Below, one piece after another: positions 1 through 10,747 of a DNA stretch of 46,602 nucleotides. The stretch is taken from positions 1 through 46,602 of the forward strand of contig CABYGA010000007.1 of NCBI GenBank assembly GCA_902518415.1, in the 5' to 3' direction. Each line of letters begins with the position of its first letter. The stretch's first letter is position 1. The stretch comes from an uncultured Pelagibacteraceae bacterium (GTDB lineage: Bacteria > Pseudomonadota > Alphaproteobacteria > Pelagibacterales > AG-422-B15). The position numbers were made by a program, and so were the translations under genes. The notes beneath the pieces are model-generated. The model did not search any database and was not told the origin of the DNA. It worked only from the letters and a program-made list of their open reading frames with translations.

Positions 1-84
1 GAATGGAAAGAAACTAAAGCAGGTCAAAAAGAAGTAATTAGAGAGAATTTAGTAAGCACTCTAAAGGAAATACTAAATTTTTGA
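1..84 (+). CDS. hisS: C-terminal fragment of an upstream gene, possibly histidyl-tRNA synthetase (partial)
   Basis: Frame 1 is open from the window edge to TGA at 82-84: EWKETKAGQKEVIRENLVSTLKEILNF*. It sits just before hisZ-hisG, and hisS-hisZ-hisG order is common in Alphaproteobacteria. The fragment is too short for a firm call. Confidence 0.5.
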   Translation, partial: EWKETKAGQKEVIRENLVSTLKEILNF

Positions 85-87
85 GCT

Positions 88-1215
88 ATGTCGCTACAGG
101 AATTAAATATAAGATTAAAAGATTATTTTATTGAGTTAGGATTTCAATATGTAGAGCTTCCTTTAGTTCATGACTCTGACATTTTTTATGAAACATCGGG
201 AGAGGAAATCAGAAGTCAGATGTATTCTTTTATAGACGGTTCAGGCAAGGAAAAATGTCTGAGACCAGATATGACGATCCCTACGTGTCAAAGTTTTATT
301 AAAAGTAATAATAAAAAAAATGAAGCTAATTTATGCTATAGTGGACCAGTATTTAGGTCAACCAATGGAATAAATGATGCATCAATTGAATTAAACCAAT
401 CAGGGGTTGAAATTATTTTTACAGAAAAAAAGCTAAAAACTATTTATGAAAAAGATATTTATACGCTTAAAACGGCAGTCAAAATTTTAGAAAAATTAAA
501 TATTAATGAATACCAAATTAAAATAGGCAGTCTGAACCTCTTTAATAGTTTTATAAGTTATTTAGATTTACCGATCAGGTGGAAACAAAGAATTGTCAGG
601 CATTTTTTTAGAAGAACATATTTTGATAGTTTATTAAATCGATTAGGGCAAGGTGTCGGTTATGACGAATTGAAAAAAGGTGAAATTATCAATGAGAAAC
701 TTGGTTTGAATGCCAATTCAAGTGCAAATTTGGTTGATCTAATTAAATCCAATAGTAATTCTGGTTCAGGCTCAAGGACAGTTGAAGAAATCGTCAACCG
801 ATTTCAGGAGAAAAGTGAGAACATCGTCTCTGAAAGCAATGGAAAACAAATTGTAAATCTGATTAAGAATTTTTTAGGTTTAAACGCTTCTCTTGATACT
901 TTTCCGAATATTTTAAAAGAGTTTGTAAGTTATCAAAAGCTTGATTTTTTTAAAAAAGAGATTGATGGCATTGAAGAATTCAAGATCGCCGTCTCATCTG
1001 AAATGGATATATCTAAATTTAATTTCAACAATGACTTTGGACATTCAATTGAATTTTATGATGGAGTCATGTTCGAAATCTATGATCAATCAGGTAATTT
1101 AAAGTTAATAACTGGTGGAAGATACGATAAATTACTTAATATTTTAGGGTCCAGAAACAACCTGTCAGCTATAGGGTTTGCAACAAATAATAATAACTTA
1201 AGTAAAATTATATAA
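88..1215 (+). CDS. hisZ: ATP phosphoribosyltransferase regulatory subunit HisZ
   Basis: Class II HisRS-like protein (YELPLVHDSDIF, RPDMTIPTCQSF, LITGGRYDKLL) directly upstream of a short-form hisG. Confidence 0.85.
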   Translation: MSLQELNIRLKDYFIELGFQYVELPLVHDSDIFYETSGEEIRSQMYSFIDGSGKEKCLRPDMTIPTCQSFIKSNNKKNEANLCYSGPVFRSTNGINDASIELNQSGVEIIFTEKKLKTIYEKDIYTLKTAVKILEKLNINEYQIKIGSLNLFNSFISYLDLPIRWKQRIVRHFFRRTYFDSLLNRLGQGVGYDELKKGEIINEKLGLNANSSANLVDLIKSNSNSGSGSRTVEEIVNRFQEKSENIVSESNGKQIVNLIKNFLGLNASLDTFPNILKEFVSYQKLDFFKKEIDGIEEFKIAVSSEMDISKFNFNNDFGHSIEFYDGVMFEIYDQSGNLKLITGGRYDKLLNILGSRNNLSAIGFATNNNNLSKII

Positions 1216-1217
1216 TC

Positions 1218-1919
1218 ATGAAATTCGAAAATAAATTAAGGATAGGACTACCTAGCAAAGGCAGGTTAAGAAAAGACATGGAGAAACTTTTTCTAGATAA
1301 AAATATTGCTTTTGAAAATCTTGTAAATGATAGAGATTATATTGGTACAATAAGGGGACTAAAAGATACAGTTCTATATTTTTTAAGCGCTAAAGAAATT
1401 ACCAATAGACTTGATGAGGGATCAATCCATGTAGGCTTAACCGGTGATGACCTGATACAAGAAAAAATTTTCAATTTTAATTCAAAAATAACAAAGGATC
1501 TGGAGTTAGATTTTGGAAAAGCGGATCTGGTTGTTGCTGTACCGGATATCTGGATTGATGTAATGACGATGGCTGATTTGGAAGAAGTGAGCAATAATCA
1601 CAGAGATAAATATTCAAAAAGGTTGCGTGTAGCAACTAAATATAAGAATTTAACAAATAATTTCTTTTCTAAATGTGGAGTTGTTGATTATAGAACTGTT
1701 GAAAGTGATGGCTCTACTGAAAGTGCGCCTTTCAATGGTTTTTCAGAAATCATCACTGATATAACATCAACAGGTGAAACACTAAGGGCTAACAATTTAA
1801 GAGTTCTTGATGATGGCATAATCCTGAAATCATCAGCAAATATCTTTTCTTCAAAAGTTGCGGAGTGGAATAAAGAAATAGAAAATAATTATAAAAATTT
1901 TATCAATAAGTTTGAATAA
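1218..1919 (+). CDS. hisG: ATP phosphoribosyltransferase catalytic subunit, short form
   Basis: 233 aa; RIGLPSKGRLRKD, GLTGDDLI, DITSTGETLRANNLRVLDDGIILKSSA motifs. Confidence 0.93.
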   Translation: MKFENKLRIGLPSKGRLRKDMEKLFLDKNIAFENLVNDRDYIGTIRGLKDTVLYFLSAKEITNRLDEGSIHVGLTGDDLIQEKIFNFNSKITKDLELDFGKADLVVAVPDIWIDVMTMADLEEVSNNHRDKYSKRLRVATKYKNLTNNFFSKCGVVDYRTVESDGSTESAPFNGFSEIITDITSTGETLRANNLRVLDDGIILKSSANIFSSKVAEWNKEIENNYKNFINKFE

Positions 1920-1947
1920 AAAAAACCCGGCGAGGCCGGGTTTTTTT
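1917..1947. terminator. Bidirectional intrinsic terminator between convergent hisG and groEL
   Basis: A-tract, CCCGGC (1926-1931), loop GAG, GCCGGG (1935-1940), then TTTTTTT (1941-1947). It works as a terminator on either strand. Confidence 0.9.
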
Positions 1948-1968
1948 AGAGTTTATTTTGAAAGATTA

Positions 1969-3621
<1,653 letters not shown>

Positions 3622-3642
3622 TTATTCTCCTTGATTTAAGAT

Positions 3643-3963
3643 TTATTTTTTCTTTTTTGATTTTGATTTCGATTTTTTTTCAATGACACCCATAATGTCA
3701 GACTCTTTCATGATACATAGCTCTTCCCCGTCAACTTTGACTTCAGTGCCAGACCATTTTCCAAATAGGACAATATCTCCCGCTTTTAAATCTAATGGTG
3801 TAACTTTTCCATCTTCAGATTTTGTTCCTGACCCAACAGCAACAATTTGTCCTTCTTGAGGTTTTTCTTGAGCTGTATCAGGAATGATAATCCCTCCAGC
3901 AGTTTTTTCTTCAGTGTCTAATCTCCTTACGAGAACACGATCATGTAAAGGTCGAAAATCCAT
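3643..3963 (-). CDS. groES: 10 kDa chaperonin GroES with a basic C-terminal extension
   Basis: [40 protein letters not shown] followed by [10 protein letters not shown]. Confidence 0.98.
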   Translation of the reverse strand: MDFRPLHDRVLVRRLDTEEKTAGGIIIPDTAQEKPQEGQIVAVGSGTKSEDGKVTPLDLKAGDIVLFGKWSGTEVKVDGEELCIMKESDIMGVIEKKSKSKSKKKK

Positions 3964-4008
3964 TTTTAATCTCCTAAATATTTAATATCTTTTGCTTAAT
4001 TACCTAGG

Positions 4009-4037
4009 CATATAGTGATCCAGTGCGTATGTGTCAA
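4009..4037 (-). promoter_or_regulatory. Candidate promoter of groESL
   Basis: On the minus strand: TTGACA (4037-4032), 17-nt spacer, TATATG (4014-4009), upstream of groES. No CIRCE inverted repeat seen. Confidence 0.5.
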
Positions 4038-4101
4038 GAGGGGCTTCAAAAACGAATAATTATAAAAGATGACAAAAAATGCTTATTTTACAACGCTTTG
4101 A

Positions 4102-4872
4102 CTACTGTTCAGACTCTCCACCGTCTATAACTATATTTTGTCCAGTCATAAACGAGCCTGCTTCAGACGCAAGGTAGACGGCGGCTCCAGCGATTTCATC
4201 AGGCATGCCAATTCTTTTGAGCGCCGATTTTGCTGTTGTTGCTCTCAAAATGTCTTCGTTCTCCCAAAGTGCACGTGCAAAATCAGTCTTGATTAGTCCG
4301 GGAGATATACAATTTGCTCTTATATTATTTCTGCCATACTCCACAGAAATATTTCTTGCTAACTGAGAGTCAGCGGCCTTACTAATAGCATAAGCGCCTA
4401 ACATGCTGCTTCCATGCAGACCTGCTATTGATGAAATTATAATAATAGAACCATTTCTTATTTTTACCATATCAGGCAGTATTTCATTACATAGCCAAAA
4501 ATTACTTTGTACATTTGATTTCATGATTTTTTCAAATGCCTCATCTGGTATGTTATTGGATGGTCCAAAATATGGATTTACAGCCGCGTTGCATACTAAA
4601 GTTGCTATACTTCCACAAAACTCCTTTGATTTAGCATACAAGTTTTTTAATTGTTCTTTGTCAGAAATATTGCAAGATATTGCTGTAGCTGTATCCTTAC
4701 CAAACGTACTATTAATTTCTTCTGCTACGTTCTCACATGCATCAATTTTACGACTTGTAATTATCACTTTTGCGCCATGTTCAGCCATTCGATATGCTAT
4801 AGCCCTACCTATGCCACGTGAGGATCCAGTGATTATTGCATTTTTATCTTTTAAATTAAAAAGTGATGTCAT
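4102..4872 (-). CDS. Short-chain dehydrogenase/reductase (SDR)
   Basis: Rossmann TGSSRGIG, NAAVN, YAISKAA active site, C-terminal GGESEQ. Confidence 0.9.
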   Translation of the reverse strand: MTSLFNLKDKNAIITGSSRGIGRAIAYRMAEHGAKVIITSRKIDACENVAEEINSTFGKDTATAISCNISDKEQLKNLYAKSKEFCGSIATLVCNAAVNPYFGPSNNIPDEAFEKIMKSNVQSNFWLCNEILPDMVKIRNGSIIIISSIAGLHGSSMLGAYAISKAADSQLARNISVEYGRNNIRANCISPGLIKTDFARALWENEDILRATTAKSALKRIGMPDEIAGAAVYLASEAGSFMTGQNIVIDGGESEQ

Positions 4873-4932
4873 TTAGTTAATAACTGATTTAAAAAAAGAT
4901 TATAAGTTAATAAAATAATTTCAATATAAAAT

Positions 4933-5799
4933 ATGAATATTAATAAAATTGATAGTGTTGAGAGTTATTCACTATCCTATAAAGCAATTTTATGCGATCT
5001 CTGGGGAGTAATCCATAATGGTGTTGAAATTTATAATAGCGCTCTTGCTTATCTTGAGCGCATGAAGGAGCATGGAATTGATGTCTATTTAATTTCAAAT
5101 GCTCCGCGTCCTAACTATGTTGTCCAGGAGGGTTTGACAAATAAACTTGGACTTAATTCTGATCTTTATAAACATATTTATACTTCTGGAGACATAGGAA
5201 CAAAATTTATTAACAAAAAAATACATGGTGAAAGTTATTTTCATCTAGGCCCAGCTAAGGACAATGATTTATTAGAAAATATAAATATTAGTAAGGTAGA
5301 TAATTTTAATGAAGCAGATTTCATTTTAACAACAGGACTTTACGATGACAGTTTTGAAACTCCTAAAGATTATAATGATTTATTTAATGACTTCATTGAG
5401 AGCGAAAAACCTATCGTATGTGTAAATCCTGATGAAATTGTTTATCGAGGAGTAAACTCTATTTTTTGCGCTGGAGCTTTAAGCAAATATTATGAAAAAC
5501 TTGGTGGTAAAGTAGTATACTATGGAAAACCATACGTTGAAATTTATGACCAAGCTTTTCAAGATTTGAAAAATATGAGTAATATTGAAAATAAGTCAGA
5601 TATCCTTGCAATCGGCGACAGCATCAAAACCGACTGTCTTGGTGCACAAAACTTTAATTTAGATTTTGTATTTATTATGAATGGTATACATAAAGATCAA
5701 ATATCAGGTAAAAAAAACAATGAAGATATTAGCAATCTTGTGAAAAATATTCTTTCAAGAGATACAAATGAAATTATAGTTTCTGATTTTCTAAAGTGA
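4933..5799 (+). CDS. HAD-superfamily class IIA sugar-phosphatase-like hydrolase (TIGR01459-like)
   Basis: CDLWGVIHNG, SNAPRP, GKPYVEIYDQ, AIGDSIKTDCLGAQ motifs. Confidence 0.87.
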   Translation: MNINKIDSVESYSLSYKAILCDLWGVIHNGVEIYNSALAYLERMKEHGIDVYLISNAPRPNYVVQEGLTNKLGLNSDLYKHIYTSGDIGTKFINKKIHGESYFHLGPAKDNDLLENINISKVDNFNEADFILTTGLYDDSFETPKDYNDLFNDFIESEKPIVCVNPDEIVYRGVNSIFCAGALSKYYEKLGGKVVYYGKPYVEIYDQAFQDLKNMSNIENKSDILAIGDSIKTDCLGAQNFNLDFVFIMNGIHKDQISGKKNNEDISNLVKNILSRDTNEIIVSDFLK

Positions 5800-5805
5800 A
5801 TTAAA

Positions 5806-6765
5806 GTGAAAATATTTAAAGATCTTAAAAAGACGTATAATTTTACGAAAGACTCTATCCTAATAATAGGTAACCTTGATGGTGTTCATAAAGGTCACCA
5901 ATCAATAATATCGTTAGCCAAGAAACTTAGTAAAAAAAAGGATGCAAAAGTTGGAGTATTGCTTTTTGATCCTCATCCCAGGAGGTATTTTGAAAAGGAG
6001 AATAAAGGTTTTTTATTAACACAAGTTGATACGCGTCTAGAAATTTTAAAATCCCATAAAATTGATTATGCGATCGTCTTAAAGTTCAATAAGAGCATTG
6101 CAACAATGACGCCTAGATTATTTTGTAAAAAAATTCTTTTTTCAGGCATAGCTATGAAGGATATTTTTGTTGGTAAAAATTTTAGGTTTGGCAATAAAAG
6201 ATCTGGTGACTATCGGTTTCTATCAAATTTTGGAAAAGAACATTCATTTAATGTGACACCCATAAATTTAGTGAAAACCAATAAAATCCTTCATAAAAAA
6301 ACAAAAATGAAAATTTACTCTTCATCAAACATAAGAGCTTTAATTCAAAAAGGGGAGGTGAAACTTGCCAACAAATTTCTTGGGGCGCCGTTTACAATTG
6401 TCTCTAGAGTAATGAAAGGTGATCAAAGGGGGCGAACAATAGGAGTTCCAACAGCAAACCTTAAAATTAATGAATATATTCAGCCTAACCATGGCGTTTA
6501 TGCTGTTCGTGCAAAAGTAATGAATAAGAGTGCAAAGGGAAAGAATTACAAGGGAATTGCCAATTTTGGAGTCAGACCGACTTTTGATAAAAATAAGCCC
6601 TTATTAGAGGTTCACTTGTTTAATTTTAATTTGAATATTTATAATTCTTCATTAAAAGTAGAATTTATTGACTTCATTAGGAAAGAAAAAAAGTTTTCTG
6701 GAATAGATTCATTAAAAACTCAATTGAAAATAGATATATTCAAAGCTAAGAAAATCTTAAATTAA
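5806..6765 (+). CDS. ribF: Bifunctional riboflavin kinase/FAD synthetase RibF (GTG start)
   Basis: GNLDGVHKGHQ, FDPHPRRYF, GDQRGRTIGVPTANL, HGVYAVRA motifs; upstream of ileS. Confidence 0.93.
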   Translation: MKIFKDLKKTYNFTKDSILIIGNLDGVHKGHQSIISLAKKLSKKKDAKVGVLLFDPHPRRYFEKENKGFLLTQVDTRLEILKSHKIDYAIVLKFNKSIATMTPRLFCKKILFSGIAMKDIFVGKNFRFGNKRSGDYRFLSNFGKEHSFNVTPINLVKTNKILHKKTKMKIYSSSNIRALIQKGEVKLANKFLGAPFTIVSRVMKGDQRGRTIGVPTANLKINEYIQPNHGVYAVRAKVMNKSAKGKNYKGIANFGVRPTFDKNKPLLEVHLFNFNLNIYNSSLKVEFIDFIRKEKKFSGIDSLKTQLKIDIFKAKKILN

Positions 6766-6769
6766 TAAA

Positions 6770-9580
6770 ATGACCGCTAAAGATGATAAAATAGATTTTA
6801 GTGAAACTTTGTTTTTGCCTAAAACTTCTTTTGCTATGCGTGCGGGTCTGCCTGAACAAGAGCCAAGCATATTAGAGGATTGGGATAAAAATAATCTTTA
6901 CCATAAATTAAGAAACAATTCGAAGGACCGAAAGAAATTTGTACTTCATGATGGCCCACCATACGCAAATGGCCATCTTCATATGGGTCATGCTTTAAAT
7001 AAAGTTTTAAAAGACTTTGTTGTTCGGTCACAGCAAATGCTTGGCCACAATAGCTCATATATTCCTGGCTGGGATTGTCATGGCCTCCCGATAGAGTGGA
7101 AGATTGAAGAACAATATCGAGAAAAAGGAAAAGATAAAGACGAAGTAGATATCATTCAGTTTAGAAAAGAATGTAGGGAATTTGCTAAAAAGTGGATTGA
7201 TATTCAGAGATCGGAATTTATTAGGCTTGGAGTAACTGGAGATTGGTTCAATCCCTACACTACAATGTCTTACGAAGCTGAGTCTACAATTGTGAAGGAG
7301 TTTTTCAAATTTTTGGAAAATGAGAGTTTATATCGTGGGTCTAAACCAGTTATGTGGTCAACAGTTGAAAAGACCGCATTAGCTGAAGCGGAGATAGAAT
7401 ATAAAGAACATAAATCGATAACAATTTTTGTAAAATTTCCAGTTATTTCTTCACTGGAAAATAATGATGTAAATACGTCGGTTATTATTTGGACTACAAC
7501 TCCATGGACTATACCAGCAAATCGGGCCATAGCTTTCAGTAAAGATATAAGTTATTCAATTTATTCTGTTAATGGGTTAGAAGAAAACAGTCTATTAAAA
7601 GAAGGAGAGCAAATTATTATTGCTGATCAATTGATAGACAATGTAATAACTCTGTGCAAAGTAAAAGAGCTCACAAAAATTAGGGCAATCAAAGACTTAG
7701 ATCAAATAATTTGTGGGCATCCTTTCAGAGATTCAGGGTATGATTTTGAAGTTAAATTATTTGATGCTGATTTTGTAACTTTAGATCAAGGAAGTGGATT
7801 TGTTCATATAGCTCCAGGTCACGGAGCAGATGATTATAATTTAGGCATTGCAAATAATGTCGAAGTTCCAGAAACAGTGGATGAGAATGGTCAATATTTT
7901 GACCATGTTCCCCTTTTTAAAGGCAAAAAAGTATTTAATGATGATGGCTCTGATGCAGACGCGAATGTAGCAGTGATTGTTGAGCTTAAAAATCATAATA
8001 ATCTTGCAGGAAAAGGATCACTAAGGCACAGCTATCCTCATTCATGGAGATCTAAAGCTCCTGTCATATTTAGAAATACTCCTCAGTGGTTTATTAGTAT
8101 GGAAAAGAATGGATTAAGGTCAACGGCACTTAATGAAATAGATAAAGTTAATTGGTTCCCTAAACAAGGTAAGAACAGAATATATTCGATGATTGAAGAT
8201 AGACCTGATTGGGTTGTTTCGAGGCAAAGAGCTTGGGGTGTTCCTCTATCTATATTTTACCACATAGAGACTGGACAACCTTTAATGGATAAAGAAATTA
8301 ATCAAAAAATAATCGATCTGTATAGAGAAGAAGGATCAGACGCTTGGTTTAAATACTCTAAAGAAGAATTGTTGGGAGATAAGTACGATCCAAATGACTA
8401 TAAAAAAGTTGATGATATTCTTGATGTTTGGTTTGATTCTGGCTGTACCCATTCTTTTGTTTTAGATGAAAAGGAAGATCAAATATGGCCTGCCTCTCTT
8501 TATTTAGAAGGCACTGATCAACATAGAGGATGGTTCCACTCCTCACTTTTGGAGTCATGTGGTACTAGAGGGATTGCCCCTTACGAGTCGGTCTTGACGC
8601 ATGGTTTTGTTCTTCACGAGGATGGACTAAAAATGAGTAAGTCTTCAGCTAATATAGTTTCACCTGATGAAATTATAAATAAATCTGGAGCAGATATTTT
8701 AAGACTATGGGTTGCAAGCAGCGATTATTCAGAGGATTTAAAGATAGGGCCTGAAATCATTAAGAGCAATGTTGATAGCTACAGAAGGCTGAGGAATACA
8801 TTACGTTTCATTCTTGGAAACTTATCTGAATTTAATGATAATGAAAAAATTTCATATGCAGAACTCAGTGAGCTTGATCAATATATATTATCTCAGTTAG
8901 AGGAGCTAAAAAAAGAAGTAATAGAAAATTATAAAATATTTGAATATCAAAAAGTTTTTTCTGCAATATTTAATTTTTGTACTAATGATTTATCCTCATT
9001 TTATTTTGATATTAAAAAGGATATTCTTTACTGCGAATCTAAGAATAGTCATATTAGAATGTCTACTCGAACAGTATTAGATAAGCTATTCTATAATTTG
9101 CTTACCTTACTCGCACCTATTTTATGTTTTACATCTGAGGAGGCTTGGCAAAGCAGGCTCGGAAAAGAATCAAGTGTTCATGAAGTTGATTTTCCAGTCG
9201 TAGAAATTGATGTTATCAATTTAGAGCTTACGAAAAAATGGGATTTGTATAAACAGCTGCGTAAAGCAATAAATGGTGCAATTGAGGTAAAGAGAAAAGA
9301 AAAAGTTATTGGTTCAAGTCTTGAAGCATCTGTAACACTCTTTTCAACAAAAAAAATTAATCAAATTGATAGTGATACACTTGAAAATATTTCAATAATA
9401 AGTGAATTAACAATATTAAATGAGTCGCCACCAAAAGGCTCATACATATCTGAGTCAGATAAAGACATAGGTATTGTAGTTAAGAAAGTTGATGGCAATA
9501 AGTGTGAGAGATGCTGGAAATATTATCCTAGGTTAGAAAAAGATATTTGTTTACGTTGTGAGCAAGTTATAAATCAATAA
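6770..9580 (+). CDS. ileS: Isoleucyl-tRNA synthetase
   Basis: 936 aa; DGPPYANGHLHMGHALNK (HIGH), DGLKMSKSSAN (KMSKS), C-terminal zinc motif CERCWKYYPRL..CLRCEQ. Confidence 0.98.
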   Translation: MTAKDDKIDFSETLFLPKTSFAMRAGLPEQEPSILEDWDKNNLYHKLRNNSKDRKKFVLHDGPPYANGHLHMGHALNKVLKDFVVRSQQMLGHNSSYIPGWDCHGLPIEWKIEEQYREKGKDKDEVDIIQFRKECREFAKKWIDIQRSEFIRLGVTGDWFNPYTTMSYEAESTIVKEFFKFLENESLYRGSKPVMWSTVEKTALAEAEIEYKEHKSITIFVKFPVISSLENNDVNTSVIIWTTTPWTIPANRAIAFSKDISYSIYSVNGLEENSLLKEGEQIIIADQLIDNVITLCKVKELTKIRAIKDLDQIICGHPFRDSGYDFEVKLFDADFVTLDQGSGFVHIAPGHGADDYNLGIANNVEVPETVDENGQYFDHVPLFKGKKVFNDDGSDADANVAVIVELKNHNNLAGKGSLRHSYPHSWRSKAPVIFRNTPQWFISMEKNGLRSTALNEIDKVNWFPKQGKNRIYSMIEDRPDWVVSRQRAWGVPLSIFYHIETGQPLMDKEINQKIIDLYREEGSDAWFKYSKEELLGDKYDPNDYKKVDDILDVWFDSGCTHSFVLDEKEDQIWPASLYLEGTDQHRGWFHSSLLESCGTRGIAPYESVLTHGFVLHEDGLKMSKSSANIVSPDEIINKSGADILRLWVASSDYSEDLKIGPEIIKSNVDSYRRLRNTLRFILGNLSEFNDNEKISYAELSELDQYILSQLEELKKEVIENYKIFEYQKVFSAIFNFCTNDLSSFYFDIKKDILYCESKNSHIRMSTRTVLDKLFYNLLTLLAPILCFTSEEAWQSRLGKESSVHEVDFPVVEIDVINLELTKKWDLYKQLRKAINGAIEVKRKEKVIGSSLEASVTLFSTKKINQIDSDTLENISIISELTILNESPPKGSYISESDKDIGIVVKKVDGNKCERCWKYYPRLEKDICLRCEQVINQ

Positions 9581-10084
9581 ATGGTATATAGGCTTTCTAA
9601 ATTTTTTTTACTAATATTATTTTTTTTCGCTCTAGATCAAATAAGTAAAAATATAATTATACAACTTTACAATATAGATGTTGAAAATTTAAGTTCCCAG
9701 TATTTAACCTCAATTAATGAATACGTAAATTTATATTTAATTTGGAATAAAGGCTTCGCATTTGGTTTATTTCAAAATGACATAAGGACTGTAAATAATA
9801 TTTATATGATTTTAATGGCTGTAATTATTGTTGTGGTGTTCATTTACGCCTTAACCATTAATAGCAAAGTTTATTACTATGGATTTAGTTTAATAATCGG
9901 AGGTGCATTAGGCAATCTTTTTGATCGTTATCAGTATGCAGCAGTATTAGATTTTATTGATGTGCATTATAATAATTTCCATTGGTATGTATTTAATATT
10001 GCTGATATAAATATAACTCTTGGATGTATCCTAATAATAATTTTAGAATTGTTTTCAAATAGAAAGAAAAAAAATGAAATATAA
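9581..10084 (+). CDS. lspA: Lipoprotein signal peptidase II
   Basis: FALDQISKNII, WNKGFAFGLF, GGALGNLFDRY, VLDFIDVHYNNFHWYVFNIADINI motifs. Confidence 0.95.
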   Translation: MVYRLSKFFLLILFFFALDQISKNIIIQLYNIDVENLSSQYLTSINEYVNLYLIWNKGFAFGLFQNDIRTVNNIYMILMAVIIVVVFIYALTINSKVYYYGFSLIIGGALGNLFDRYQYAAVLDFIDVHYNNFHWYVFNIADINITLGCILIIILELFSNRKKKNEI

Positions 10085-10736
10085 AATAACCAGTCATTAC
10101 TTTCTATTGATAGTTTTTTTTATATTTATTTCTTGCTCTAATAATACAGTAAGAGATTATACTTCACTTAAGCAAAAAGCATTAGAAATACCCCCTGACT
10201 TTGAGTTATCACCCCCAGTTGTAAATGACGACTCTGCAAGTGAAGAGCTACCAAATGAAGAAGTGGTAGAAGATATTGAAGAAATACTAACAAGTGATAA
10301 TAGTGCAACAACTAGTGAAAAGACTGAGAGTTCATCTTTAGAAGATTTCATTGACAGTAATTTTGTTAATGATGAAAAAGAAGAAGTATCAAATGAAGTA
10401 AACACAAATGACGATACTGAATCCCTAGATGTTTTGGTAAATGACGACTTAGCTGATCAGGCTACTGATGTCGAAAATACAAATGATACAGAAGAGATGG
10501 CTCAAGATGATCAAACCCAAAATAATGAGTCTCAAGAAACCAATTTTACTGAAGAAAAGTTGCTAGATGAGTTATCAAATATAGATGATATAACATCGCT
10601 TCCAGAAGAAGAGCAGTTGAAGCCTGAGATTATTGAAGAAGAAGTTTATGACGATCCTACAGTTTACAATGATGACCAAGATTTAAATGATCTATTGAAC
10701 AGAGTGGATGATTTACTCAACTCATATTCAAATTAA
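10074..10736 (+). CDS. DUF3035/BamF-like lipoprotein with a long acidic region
   Basis: Lipobox-type start (MKYKITSHYFLLIVFFIFISC), then DYTSLKQKALEIPPDFELSPP, which resembles the IPPDF.L.PP motif of DUF3035/BamF. The remainder is Asp/Glu/Asn-rich. Overlaps the lspA end. Confidence 0.65.
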   Translation: MKYKITSHYFLLIVFFIFISCSNNTVRDYTSLKQKALEIPPDFELSPPVVNDDSASEELPNEEVVEDIEEILTSDNSATTSEKTESSSLEDFIDSNFVNDEKEEVSNEVNTNDDTESLDVLVNDDLADQATDVENTNDTEEMAQDDQTQNNESQETNFTEEKLLDELSNIDDITSLPEEEQLKPEIIEEEVYDDPTVYNDDQDLNDLLNRVDDLLNSYSN

Positions 10737-10747
10737 ATATTCTATAA

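Noticed and set aside
1337-1594. Minus-strand ORF of 85 aa inside hisG
   Set aside because: Antisense to a clear hisG; no protein-like features.
4403-4876. Plus-strand ORF of 157 aa antisense to the SDR gene
   Set aside because: Fully overlaps a well-supported SDR; no recognisable domain.
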